A DNA stretch of 64,000 bases from Bursaphelenchus xylophilus (lineage: Eukaryota > Nematoda > Chromadorea > Rhabditida > Aphelenchoididae), in assembly GCA_904066235.2 (NCBI GenBank), contig CAJFCV020000004.1:12524001-12588000 (forward strand), read 5' to 3'. This document shows, piece by piece, positions 21,282 through 32,858 of the stretch. The notes beneath the pieces are model-generated. The model was not told the DNA's origin and made no database searches. It saw nothing but the letters and a program-made list of their open reading frames with translations. The translations under genes and the position numbers were made by a program. Within the stretch, counting starts at the first letter, position 1, and each line of letters opens with the position of its first letter.

Positions 21282-22484
21282 TTTGGCGCGAATAAAACTC
21301 GTTGGCAGCGGCAGTTTGACGGCGGTTTTAAGGGCCGTTGGAGAAGAAGAAGAAGAAGAAAGGGGGTAGAAGAGTTCGTAGAGGCACTGCACAGGTTTCC
21401 AACGCCCTTCCTCGTCGTCGATTCGATAGAGCGGTAGAAGGACAGGGATTAGGGTTTTAGTCGAACTTGAGCGGCATTGGCCATTTCATACACATGGCTT
21501 CGCGTAATCCGTCGCAACGTCCTCACGACATTGTCTTCAACAACACGTGCCGACCTTCCCGTTTAAGCCGCTTATTTGGACTCCATATCCTGTAGTTCGG
21601 AAAAAAAGAAGTGTTAATTCGAGCTTTACGGGTTAAAAGCAAATGAACGAAAAGTCAACGAAAACGGGATTCATAGCGTAGGAGAGCGGGTAGTTGATAA
21701 AACACAAGTTCAGAGAGGAAAAGAAAGCAAATGCGGTTATAAAATTGTAGGGTATTCCAAGAACGTCATCTGGATCATCGGGAAGTTTTGCCCGCGCTTG
21801 ACCTATTCGACTTGCTTTTTCCGAGAGACTAGATGGCAAGGAGAAGAACATACAACTTTCGAAATTAGCCTTGGAAATTTGGATTTTCCGTTGCAATAAT
21901 GCCAACCATGAAAAAAAAATCTAAATTTTCGATGGTCTTTTGATGTAAAAACCTCGCTGTCTCTTGCAAAGTGCAGGTTAAAACTTTGCAAGAGCTTTAA
22001 AACATGTCACTCTCAATTTTCGACAAATTTTGAGCAAAACCGGAGATCCACTCTTACAAGGGAAGTGCAACGCCCGGTCCGAACATTTCCTGTCTTAAAC
22101 AGATTTTTTACGAAACTGTCAAATTCCAAGACCGAACCCTGACCCCGTCGAGAAATATAAAACTTGAGCCGAAACGATTCCCATGTCTGCACATGAGGAC
22201 TAAGCATCGGGCAGGAAATGTGTGGAAATCCCCCCGTCCTCTTCTCGGCGCGCAAATTCGCTTATGGCGAAACGGTTTCCGTGATTTGAGTGGATTATTC
22301 AATTGCACCGCCAAATCTCATTTCGGTCGCTTTTTCCGTGTATCCGTTGCCGAAAATATGTGTGTGGGGAGGCCCCAAGAGGGGAACGCGAATATCTTCA
22401 CAATGGGCATGTATGAAGATGGTAAGGGCTGGGCGGATTATGGGCAAGGCTGGAAGCCGAGGGATAAATAAGTTGGAGGGAAGG

Positions 22485-22764
22485 CGGGATAAAGTGGTTG
22501 TAAAGGCAGGGTGATAACAGAGTAACTGTTGACGACTAAAAGACAAAATAGAGCCACGCCTAGTCATCTTGATCGGAAGGACCGCTGAATATCTCGACTC
22601 CGTCTATCGTGTCTGTCGGGAAAATAATGAGTACAAAGTCGAGATATTCAGCGGGCCTTCCGATCAAGATCACACTTTTTGTAGGTGTGGCTCTATTATG
22701 TCTTTAGTCGTCAATAGTTACTCTATTATCACTTGTTTTCCCTACCTTTACAACCACTTTATCC
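22485..22764. repeat. Hairpin element with MITE B end in its loop
   Basis: Arms of ~115-130 bp, from GGATAAAGTGGTTGTAAA to TTTACAACCACTTTATCC, are inverted repeats. The loop contains TGTCTGTCGGGAAAATAATG, the MITE B terminus, without a partner. Confidence 0.75.
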
Positions 22765-24562
22765 TTCATTGATAAATTGCGACTCGAAACTTATAGGAAA
22801 TGAAATCTGACCTATATGAGCTATTTGTGTACTTGAAAAATAGACCAGGGATGTTTTTATAATAAGTATGACGCTCAGATTTCATTTTGTTTTGCATACA
22901 CGTTGGGACCATCAATTTCTCAAGCATTGCATACCGCCGAGAGACTACACTAAATGCTGAGATTCGTAAGAGAGAAAAAGCTTTTTGGTCACATCTCTGC
23001 AAACTGCGCGTGGAAAAAGTTGATTTTTAATAGAAACATTGTCAAGCCCGATAGAAGTAAAGGTGTAATGTTTCGTGAATAAAAATTGACAAAAAAAGGC
23101 AATTTTTTCCAATTTTCGTATTCTCTGTTAGTTCTGCAATGCGCGTGCTAAGAATCTCGCATATGCCATAGAAAAAACAACGTTAATTTTAGCCGCGTTT
23201 TATTGAAATCCCAGCGTCACACTTCGAGCATATGAGAAGATATGAGCACTGGATGACCAAAACCTAACTTGTCAGTCCAAAATCGCCACTTGGAATTTTC
23301 GAAAGCATTTTCGACACAAATAACTAAATATTCATTGTAGACAGACATCACTTCGTATAGCCAAAAAAATCGTCGAATTCAAACAAAAAGAAATTCGTGG
23401 TTCCTCCCAAAAAATATAGAAATTAAAAATTTTGTTTTCCAAAAGGCTGCAAGGGATTAATTAAATTGACTAATAATGCTTGCCGTTGACAAGGAAAGAC
23501 TTCGGAAAAAGGAAGCTTTGGAATGACCAAAGCCAATAAACAAAGAAATAAGGGGGCGGTTCCATATGCCAAATGAAATCAACCAAACTTTGACAAGGAA
23601 GTTGTCTACTTCTGGCGCACAGATTTTGATAAAACTTTGTGCAAATCAAAAAATAAAAGCTCTGAAAGCACACCCGAGATCTTTATCACGCGTCTTGCAG
23701 AAACCATCGAGGTTTTTTCGGCGAAAGTTGGTCAAAAATAAACATATTTAAGGCGTTTAGGGCTTAAACAAGTGTGAAGCCGTCTCAGTGCAACGTTTCA
23801 AAAAAAAATGAAACTTTTCTACCGTAAGCTGAAGCTCATTCTTCTTTTCCTCCTCCGTTGAACAGAAGACGCGCTCTCTCAAAAGAGATCGGTCAAAAAA
23901 TCTCGGTCGTTTCTGCAAAGCGCGAAACAGGAATCTCGAATATGATCTACAAAAACTTAATCTAAGATTGTGCCAAATTTCATCAAAATCTGAGAGTTGC
24001 GCTGCTGCAAGCATCAAAATGTAGTACCCAAAAAATCATCTAACAATTAAATTTCCATCTCTCCAGTTTTCTGTTTATCAAAACATTGCCAAAGTTCGCT
24101 ACAAATCCACCATTTCGCTTGCTGCGGCAGCATGTACAAAAACGGTTTACCATCGAAAAACACACACCCCACACTCGTCTTGGCCAACTTCTGCTCCCAA
24201 ATTAATCCCGTGTAAAAAGGACATTTCCATCTAACGAAGCGAAGGGAGGAAGACAATAAAGTGAGGGTGGGGGCTCAAAAAAGGGGGAACTTTGCTGATG
24301 AGAATCTTCAGCCGGTCAGTGAGCCCTCATTTTTCGTTTATGCGCCATTAAAATTGTGGACTCGTCGTAATTGCGGGAGTTGTTGCAATTGGGGGCGGAA
24401 AACGGGGGAAAATAGCTGCGGAGAGGAAAAAATTAATGGGCTGGAGCCGTTAATACGGTATGTAAATTGCGGACCCTACGACAAGGAAGCGTTGAGCATA
24501 GGGCACTATCAACATCTGAAAATAAATTTCAGTTTACGCTTTGCAAGCGAAGCCAAGACAAA

Positions 24563-24723
24563 AGTCCGTTCGCAAAGTCGCTGGAGTGATTTTTGCGACA
24601 GCGCTGTGCCGTTTCTTGCTTTTTGCACCGTGCAATAGGCTTTTTCGGGCTGTCGCTCGCACCCTGACTTTTTCCGCATAGTGCATGTCGCCGAAATCAC
24701 TCTAGCGACTTTACGAACGGACT
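24563..24723 (+). mobile_element. MITE D copy
   Basis: The terminal inverted repeats (AGTCCGTTCGCAAAGTCGCT and AGCGACTTTACGAACGGACT) extend ~30 bp. The centre holds TTTTTGCACCGTGCAATAGG. A related partial copy begins at 6906 and a diverged one at 9584-9881. Confidence 0.8.
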
Positions 24724-25728
24724 AGCGATCTTTTTCGCCAGCATCTTTGCCGCCGAGAGAGTACGCAAAACGCTGAGTCAGCTTCGCGGTGAAAAATTTC
24801 ATTTTTGGACAAAAAAACGTACACAGAGGACATTTAAACTTTCGCAAATTTTATTTCCTGCTTTGCAGGTGCAGCTGACATATTCAACAGTGTTTGTTGG
24901 GGATTACTTCTAGACCACATAAGAGACAAGATATCAATTGATCAATCGACAGGTCCGAAAATAACCCGATCTGCTCGCAACTTTCCACCCAAAACCCTCG
25001 GTAGTTCCGGTTAACCGCCAGCTAAAGACATAGAATATCTCGAAGCGAACATGACGTTCAATTCGTACCAAATTTCGTCAAAATCTGCTTCAAGTTTTAC
25101 CCTTAGCCCATAAACCCAAACGGTCCTCCAATAAATGATGTCATCTTTTGGCCCGTTCATGTTTTCGGCTAAATATTTACTCTCCAGCCCCCTTGCAGGA
25201 TGTTTTTGTAAAATTTAAATCTTTTGGAGAATCCCCTCTGGCCGTTAAGGCGCGGGGCGTCTTCCTTTCTGGAAGACGAAACTAATTCATCAGCCAACAA
25301 CGCCCTTCTCCTTCGCAATGATTAATTAACGAAGCTGTCGAAACATTGCATCCAATTCGTGTTGGGGCCCTTAATCAAACTATTTACGGGCCCGCGGGCA
25401 GTTTGCGGCGGATTAGAGAAAGGTGAGGACATCCCTGGGAACGCGGATTTTTGCTTCTTTATCCCACAGATTTGAAGCATTATAATGACAAAAATACAAT
25501 ACAAAAAACTTTCACATTAACTCTTAAGGATTAATTATCGTATATCGGTACACCGTAACTTCAATACAAATTCTATATCTCGAAAACTAGACCCTCTACG
25601 AGGATGGGACTTTCACCGCTGTGTTGTTCATGCAAAATAACGTGTTTTTGGTTGTTATACCCCATTAAAAAAATTAGTCTGAAAAGAGACATAATAAAAT
25701 TTCGGGAACGTCGTCAATTGGGAAGAAA

Positions 25729-25917
25729 GACGATCGGGAAAAACGGCAATTGGGGAAAATAAAATCGTTTTTTTTCGCTTTTTTTGCCTAGCCAAAGCCA
25801 AACCTTGCCAGCCAATGCTTATTCTGTGAGGATGGGCTGACGAAGTATGGTCTTGGCTAGCCAAAAAAGCAAAAAAATGATGTTATTTTTCCCAATAGCC
25901 GTTTTCCCCAATCGTCG
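25729..25917. repeat. Hairpin element with ~65-bp arms
   Basis: GACGATCGGGAAAAACGGCA near the left edge pairs with GCCGTTTTCCCCAATCGTC at the right. The pairing continues through TTGGGGAAAAT and GCCTAGCCA. It is non-coding. Confidence 0.7.
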
Positions 25918-26356
25918 CGGTCCTAAATTTCGATATGGCTAAAGTTTACGAATTTTGGAGACTGCTTCACATTTCCGGCGGCTTTGGGCGATAACATCCG
26001 GATTATGCTATCTTATTCAAAGGCCGAAACCTTTACACGGCTTTAGGAATGAGTGTTTCGCAATATGTAATAAAAAGCGCTATGAATGGGAATTAAGAAA
26101 ATTTCAAGGTTGTTTAATGCAAAGAAGACATATTAATCGTGGGGATACAACTGTAGGAATTTAGGAGATTTAGTTAGGAAATCCTACTTTCAGAGTTCCG
26201 GAAGGGATAGTGCGATTGAAATACGTGAGAAATTTAACAAATGGAGACCTCGCAAGAAATTTTTTTCTCATCTTATTCGATTATTTTTGGAGATATTAAA
26301 AATTAGGCGTTCCAAGTCCGGAACAGCACTTCTAGGCACCGCTTTTGATCTTACGA

Positions 26357-26618
26357 GGGAATGGTCTGAACTTCCCCCAGCGTTTTGGAAAATGACTAGT
26401 ACAGGTTGATAGAGCAAGCAGGTCAACTTTGGTAAAAAGAGCCATTTTCCAGCTGCGAAATGCCGACGAGAAAAATCGACCGAAAGTTCCACAAAAATTT
26501 CTCGTCGGCTAGGCTTATTCCGCAGCTGGAAATGGCTCTTTTTACCAAAACTGACCTGCTCTATCAACCTGTACTAGTCATTTTCCCAAACGCTGGGGGA
26601 AGTTCAGACTATTCCCTA
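26357..26618. repeat. Hairpin element with ~125-bp arms
   Basis: Arms start GGGAATGGTCTGAACTTCCC and close with its inverse. They share the CTCTATCAACCTGTACTAG and CAGCTGGAAATGGCTCTT words. The arms nearly meet in the middle at 26487. Confidence 0.8.
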
Positions 26619-27401
26619 CTTGCCAAACAACTCCATGATCAGCAACGGGCTTCCCGTGCGCAATATACACCGCGCGGAGAAAAGACCGGAGCAAATTCAA
26701 AATAAGCCGGGCCGATCAGAACGGTAAATGCGAGCGGCTGCCGCAAAAATCGGTCACGTCGAAGCGCCACGTCTGGGACGCGCGCGCCCCCAAACCGCAT
26801 CACGGCCTCACCGAAACCCCCCGCAACCGTTTGTCTCGGCCCACAAGTAGAGCCGAGGAAACAGGCGCGGAAATTAAAAGTGAGGGTGGTGTTGAGGGAC
26901 GGCTCCTCTTTCACGTTTCCGTCTCACTTTCCTCAAGCCTCAAATGTCGTTGAAATGGGAAGCCGAAAAAAGTTTTTCAAGAAAACAACGAGATATTTGG
27001 TTACGACCAAATTTATATTTTGCTCCTCGGAATGAACTTTTCGAGACCAAACACGAAGATATGCGGTAATTTTTTGCGTAATTATTGGCTTGCGAATTGG
27101 AATGAAGGGGGGAATTCGAGAGATGTATCGCGGAAAAAATCGCTGAATATCCTGGCTGTATGGTAAAGCACAAGCTACAACTTTCAAAAATTGATTTGCA
27201 GCCCATGTCCATTGCGTGTGCAAAATTTAATGAAACTCGGAGAATCGCACTTGGACAGACTTCCCTTTTTGAGTGCAAATTTACAATGACAATAAAAGGG
27301 AAGACGGTCTTCAACATTCCTTGGGGAATTTGAATTGAGACGTTCCTTAGGACGCGAATCTTTGGTCAAACTCGGGACAAAACATCGGGTGCTACACGAG
27401 C

Positions 27402-27746
27402 AAAGTAATCGCCGATTTCTCGGCGGAGGAGTCTCAAATTTTGCACATTGCGATTCGAAGCGCTATAATTTTATTCAGCAAAGTTTCATGGTATTAGAAT
27501 GCAAAATCAGTTCATGAGAGCCGTTCCAAAATCTTTCATTTTTAGCCAAAGTCCGCAACTTTTTGTCGGCAATGGCTGAAATCATTGGCGCTTCGCCGTC
27601 TGTTATTTTCAACGATTTTAAACCGGCTCTCCTGAACTTACCTCGCATTCTAATACCATGAAACTTTGCAGAAAAAAATTATAGCGTTTCAACTCTCAAT
27701 GTGCAAAATTTGAAGCTTCTCCGCCGAGAAATCGGCAATTACTTTA
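27402..27746. repeat. Hairpin element with ~120-bp arms
   Basis: AAGTAATCGCCGATTTCTCG at the left pairs with CGAGAAATCGGCAATTACTT at the right. The arms share TTTCATGGTATTAGAATGC and flank a ~100-bp unpaired centre. It lies 12 bp from the TTAA of the next element. Confidence 0.8.
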
Positions 27747-27856
27747 CTCCACATTTCTTAAAGTCCGAGTCTCAAAAAGCCAGAGCGCAAGCAAGGATTG
27801 TTATCGTTGCGGGACCCGGCGCGGCTGGTCTCTCTCGCTAAAAAATAATTTTTTTT

Positions 27857-29248
27857 TATGTGTTGTTTGTAATGGATCATGTAAGGTGAAAGATGAATGA
27901 AGATCGCTGAAAAAGGTATGTTTTTTGTGTTTTCTGATTTAGGGCAGCTCGGCAAAAATTTTTACGACGGTTGATCCAAGATTTTTTGTGTTTTGGGCGA
28001 ATGAAGGTAATTTTTGACATTCCGAAGCATGAAAATGGATGTAGCTTTTCAAAGAACCATCCAGGAGTGATGTTGATCGAGTTTTTGCCAAGTTAGAGTC
28101 AATCCCTTCAGCAAACTACCTAGTATAATATAATTTTTTCCAGGATTTTGAATTGGAATGGAGCCAGATGGCTAAATTTCACCGCAAGGACTCGCTGAAG
28201 CCAGAAGAAGAGACGATACCATTCAAATTCCATGTGGAATGGCTTTTTCCGAAGCTGATGTCAACATCGAAAAGGTGAGTTTTTCTTGGTTTTCATGTTT
28301 TAGGTCGGGAAATCCATTGCTCCTTGAGCAAGGCAATGGGTTTAGCTTCCCAAACTTCATCTTGCGCCACATCAGGCCCACTGTTGTTTCTAGTGTAATA
28401 TAATTTTTACAGGTGAAAACGCTCCCCAACCGCGAAGCTTCGACGATGCGAAACGTCAGGAACAGTATATGGGCGATAAAGAAGGTCTCATCGATGGCAA
28501 ACACTGACGAGAACCGAATCCATTTATTATTGTAAAAACACACCAAATGTTTTGATATTTAATCATAAAATATTATACCGTTGACCTGGATATTGCTGAA
28601 CCTGTCTTTACTGAGCTCTTTAGATGAGGCTGGCGGGCATGGGAGACGAATGGGCCGGGTTTCCTGTAAAAATTATATTACACGAGAAACATGGGGTCCG
28701 ATGTGGCGCAAGATCAAGCAACCGAATTCTAGATAGCATGATTGGGAGGCTGTACCCATTGCCTTGCTCAAGGAGCAATGGATTTCCCGACCTAAAACAT
28801 GAAAACCAAGAAAAACTCACCTTTTCGATGTTGACATCAGCTTCGGAAAAAGCCATTCCACATGGAATTTGAATGGTATCGTCTCTTCTTCTGGCTTCAG
28901 CGAGTCCTTGCGGTGAAATTTAGCCATCTGGCTCCATTCCAATTCAAAATCCTGAAAAAAATTATATTATACTAGGTAGTTTGCTGAAGGGATTGACTCT
29001 AACTTGGCAAAAACTCGATCAACATCACTCCTGGATGGTTCTTTGAAAAGCTACATCCATTTTCATGCTTCGGAATGTCAAAAATTACCTTCATTCGCCC
29101 AAAACACAAAAAATCTTGGATCAACCGTCGTAAAAATTTTTGCCGAGCTGCCCTAAATCAGAAAACACAAAAAACATACCTTTTTCAGCGATCTTCATTC
29201 ATCTTTCACCTTACATGATCCATTACAAACAACACATAAAAAAAAACA
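27857..29248. mobile_element. Foldback element with gene-like arms
   Basis: Two ~480-bp arms (about 27857-28330 and 28757-29248) are near-identical inverted copies around a ~420-bp loop. Weaker pairing continues into the loop. Each arm carries splice-site-bounded open segments (see the pseudogene entry). The element sits inside the left terminal repeat of the TTAA-flanked element. Confidence 0.8.
27943..28535 (+). pseudogene. Gene fragment inside the foldback (unrecognised)
   Basis: On the plus strand there are exon-like pieces with proper borders. 27943-28006 follows TGATTTAG and precedes GTAATT (GSSAKIFTTVDPRFFVFWAN). 28144-28274 follows TTTTCCAG and precedes GTGAGT (open for 43 codons, e.g. 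KPEEETIPFKFHVEWLFPKL). 28413-28535 follows TTTTACAG and ends in TAA (KTLPNREASTMRNVRNSIWA). The first two are duplicated, inverted, in the other arm. Phases do not all connect, and no full gene or family is recognised. It looks like part of a host-style or transposon gene caught in the repeat. Confidence 0.4.
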
Positions 29249-31119
29249 CGGCGGTTTCAAAGGTCTCTTTCGTGGTGGGGAAAAAATAAAGAACGCGCAG
29301 CTTGCAGAGGAAGGTATACGATGAAACATGTTTAAGAAGAAATCGTACAGTTTCATCAGAAGTGTGATGTAATTGATACTAAAAGAATAAAAAACATTTT
29401 TCTTGATCTGTTCAGGCCAATAATTAACTCAGAATTCGCATTAAAGTTTCTAAAATCATCAAATGAGGTAACGGTTACCATGATTACTTAAATGAATATT
29501 AAAACAGTAATCAGGCCGTATTTTAATTAAACAGAGGAAGCAAACTCGTTTAAAGATGTAGAGGAAGCATTAGAACCTATGGGACCAACAAAAACCGAAA
29601 CTTTTTTAAAGGCTGCTTACAGCAATATTGTACATATAGTGGCATACCAGATGAACACCAGCTGTGGTTATATGAGGCTAAAATAATTGTTAAATGTATA
29701 ATTTATAAACACAGAGATGGAGGAGCACAGTCTAAGCGCAATATATAGTCTTTTAGTAGCTTAAGTCTTGATAGTTAAAGTGGATACAGTGATGGTGGGT
29801 ACTGTACCACAAGTCCTCGCTAATGCAAAATCGACGTTGATTCTAAACGATTGTTGCTTACTGAGTTGTAATAGCACCCTAACCCCTCATAACCACCTTT
29901 GCATTTGTCTCACGATCAACTTTGACCTACTACAACATGACCAATGTACTTTCGGCCACAGACAAGTCTCTTCATTTGATCACCTACTTAGCCATGCTGT
30001 ATACCAAAATATAGCTAAGACAAAGTAGTTTCTAAATCCCTGGTCGATTTTTGATCCGACTGTTTGTTCGAAGGATACTGTAGTTTTTCGAAATTGTCAA
30101 AAATCAGCATGTTTTTTGGGTGTCATAACTTCTCGCTCAGTCAACCTTTTTTGACGTTTTCGGTGTCTATCGACTCGGAATCATGTCTTTACATATCGAC
30201 TTCTTCATATCAAGTTCCCATTTTGATTTTTGGTTTTGATACGGTATCCTCAACATAGGCAAATTTAGCGCCACAGACAATTGGTCTCCGTTTCCACTTC
30301 TGCAATGTGTTTAATACGTCATTAGATAAAAGACAAATTCTATTTTCTAAATCCCTGGTCGATTTTCGATTCGACTGTTAGTTTAAAAGTTACAGTAAAA
30401 AAACGTCATTTTTTGCCTCCGCGAGCTGCGCCCCCGCTTCAAAAAAGAACAAAACGAAGTTCCCGCTTTTCTGTTGTGTGAAACCGCCGTGAAAAAATTA
30501 TTTTTTAGCGAGAGAGACCAGCCGCGCCGGGTCCCGCAACGATAACAATCCTTGCTTGCGCTCTGGCTTTTTGAGACTCGGACTTTAAAACACCCCATTT
30601 GTAAGCTTGTCCAACAAAAAACTGCTTTTTTACCGCATTTTGCGGCACCATAAAAAAATCACCCAAAAATCGCTAACTTAATAATTTTTGGTCAAGTCTA
30701 GAACCGAAACAAGCCCAAACATTGTCCTCAAGGACTTTTAGACACGTTGAAAATGGACTGCACTATCAGGAACCCCGACTAGACACGCTTTTTTCCAACT
30801 TTTCCGTCTCAAACGGCCACATCCTCACACAGTTGCGCAAACACGCTAAACTTTATCCGGAGCGGGGCCGAAGCGCAGATCGAGTGGCTGGAATGAGAGG
30901 CCTGGAGTGTGCTCTTTCATACCACTTCACGCTTATATGCGAGCTTTCTTCAATTTCGGTGGGAATTTCAAAAAAAAACTTCTTGAGATATAAATAAAAA
31001 CACGCGGTAAATGTAAAGTTAGCCAAAATTCAAAACAAAAAATGCAATAAAAAAAAGAAAATGTATTCACAGATAATTTACAGTTGAATAAATCACTTTT
31101 CAAGTTTCAAAACCGCTTC

Positions 31120-31125
31120 TTTATT
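31120..31125 (-). terminator. Poly(A) signal of the thioredoxin-like gene
   Basis: TTTATT on the plus strand is AATAAA for the minus-strand gene, 36 bp past its stop. The interval 30590-31119 shows no other exon. Confidence 0.6.
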
Positions 31126-31160
31126 GTTAAACGAACAAAAATAAGTGAATCCAAATTGTT

Positions 31161-32036
31161 CTACGTCTTGTTCATCTTTTCCTTCCACTTTTTGATCAAC
31201 TCGCTGGACCCTTTGGACTCCTGGAACCGCAATTTATATCAATCATTTCTCTAATAGACTAAACAAGATTAACCTCTGGAAAAAAAACTCACAAAGATCT
31301 CTTCAACCACATCGCTTTCGAAAGTAGTTCCATCGGGCTTCACGAGGATTAGAGTTGGGATGCTGAGCACGTTGTATTTCTTGTTCAACTTCTTGTAGCT
31401 GAAAACAATGTTAATCAAACCTAAAACAACTGAAATCGTTTAGAAACTATTGTGAATCATGAAATCGTTCCGATATAAAAATTTCAGACATTCACTGAGA
31501 TGGCTTCTTGCTAAATACAAGTTCTTCCACACCCAGCCTCCTACGCAACAAAAAAATTTAGGTATAAATTAATTCGTCGTTCCAAACTTTTGCAAAACGT
31601 GTAAAATCTAAAATCAAATCCCAAAAATATGTTAAATGCTTACTTCTCGGTGTTCGTCTTGATGTAGAGCCACTTTCCATGCGATTCCTTCAAGTAATTC
31701 ATCATCTGCTTCTCAGTGTGGTCGCGGGAAATGAAGACGATCTAGAACAATATGAAAGATTCAAAATTTTCAATTTTCGCCCATTCTAATGCTCAACGAA
31801 TTTACCTCCAAGTCGGCCGAACTCCTCTCGTAGAAATCCTTCAAGACGGGCGTGAACTTGCGACACGGAGGACACCAGTGGCCGGAGAAATAGAGCCCAA
31901 CGATCTTGTTCTTGAATTCGTCGGCAGACACCGCGGAGTGATTGGCATCGTTGCGAAACAGGGCGAAATCCTTCAGATATTCCGCCATTTGTCGACCAAC
32001 CGATCGGTCCGAAATTCCGAAATGAACCTTCTCCAT
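31161..32036 (-). CDS. Thioredoxin-like protein, nucleoredoxin/tryparedoxin type
   Basis: Four minus-strand exons (32036-31806, 31741-31644, 31398-31293, 31220-31161) join in phase to 164 codons. It is a small disulfide oxidoreductase with a single thioredoxin fold. The active site is WCPPCR at residues ~54-59 within [19 protein letters not shown]. The CPPC form and the following [11 protein letters not shown] are typical of nucleoredoxins and tryparedoxins. The second exon gives the [13 protein letters not shown] strand-helix. The third carries the cis-proline loop, [14 protein letters not shown]. No signal peptide is seen, so it is probably cytosolic. The start is the ATG at 32036; another out-of-frame ATG lies 16 bp upstream. 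Nematodes have several such genes; I do not assign one. It is divergent from the secreted repeat protein gene at 32859. Confidence 0.85.
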
Positions 32037-32742
32037 GGAAGTTCAACCTCCCGAGGATTCATTTTGAGATTTGTCGAGAATTATTGTTTCTTCTGGTCTA
32101 CTAGTTCTGTAAAATTACGTCAACAACCCAAATTGGGCACAAAAAAATGTTTTTACCGCAGAACAGTAAAGTGGACGAAATGTCACATAATTATTCAAAA
32201 AAGCGCAAAATGTCACAAAAATTATTGGAAATCTATATAATAAATGTTTATCGATGAATTGACAGTAATTTTGAATTAATTAGTAGTTTTATTCAGTCTA
32301 CACATGTTTTTTCCACAAATTAATAAGCTAATCTTGCTCTAGATCGAAAATCCTTTGCGAAATTGCATCATTTTAACGCCACCTCCCGTTTGTAGAATAC
32401 GAATGAGTTCGGCGTTCGAGATAAACTAAGCTCACCCGCTAATCCGTCCCGAAATGTGTCTGCCGAACATATTTCGAGAAAAAGTTTCGATATGCGTCAA
32501 TGCAAATGAGTTTCGGCGGAGCCTCGTTCCCTGAACACGGAGTCTACACGAACTTTCTTTTCCCACCCTCAGCCCTCGATTTGCCCTGACAAGCGACAAA
32601 ATAAATATTTGAATGCAAATCGGGTGATAAAAACAATTTTCAAATCAGCTAGGTTAATTGTGAAACTATGCAAATCCGCGGGAATTTGGCTAGCGACGAG
32701 GCTAACGGTAGACTGATAGTTTGTGTCGGCCGCAGATGATGG

Positions 32743-32748
32743 TATAAA
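32743..32748 (+). promoter_or_regulatory. TATA box of the secreted repeat protein gene
   Basis: TATAAA lies 111 bp upstream of the ATG. The gene's biased codon use suggests strong expression, which fits a TATA promoter. The rest of 32037-32858 shows no exon. Confidence 0.5.
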
Positions 32749-32858
32749 TGGGCGAAGGAGGGATGGGAAACTTCACCACTTCGACCTCGAAGCCGAAGAC
32801 CTCAACCCAAAGTTCTGTTGTGCGCTGCGTTGTTTTGTTGGAATTGTGAACGACAAAC

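Larger units (their letters stand above)
21282..27401. other. Gene-free, repeat-rich interval
   Basis: No exon chain or recognisable protein is seen. The stretch contains hairpin elements (22485-22764, 25729-25917, 26357-26618), a MITE D (24563-24723) and diverged family G repeats near 21940-22070, 23690-24005, 24760-25095 and 26990-27265. A GC-rich patch at 26640-26930 has an open frame but no domain, splice sites or start context that I trust. Confidence 0.6.
27762..30585. mobile_element. TTAA-flanked transposon carrying a nested foldback
   Basis: Terminal inverted repeats of ~110 bp begin AGTCCGAGTCTCAAAAAGCC. TTAA flanks both sides (27758-27761 and 30586-30589), as in piggyBac-type insertion. 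The left repeat is interrupted by a ~1.39-kb foldback (27857-29248); the right repeat shows the uninterrupted sequence. Unique interior 29250-30480 has no recognised transposase. It holds a ~55-bp direct repeat (TTTCTAAATCCCTGGTCGAT) at 30031 and 30341. Confidence 0.75.

Noticed and set aside
20760..21437. 225-codon plus-strand open frame
   Set aside because: It runs through the nested MITE and then opposite atlastin exon 1. It is not a gene.
26639..26914. 91-codon minus-strand frame in a GC-rich patch
   Set aside because: There is no signal peptide, domain or splice partner; GC-rich DNA makes such frames common.
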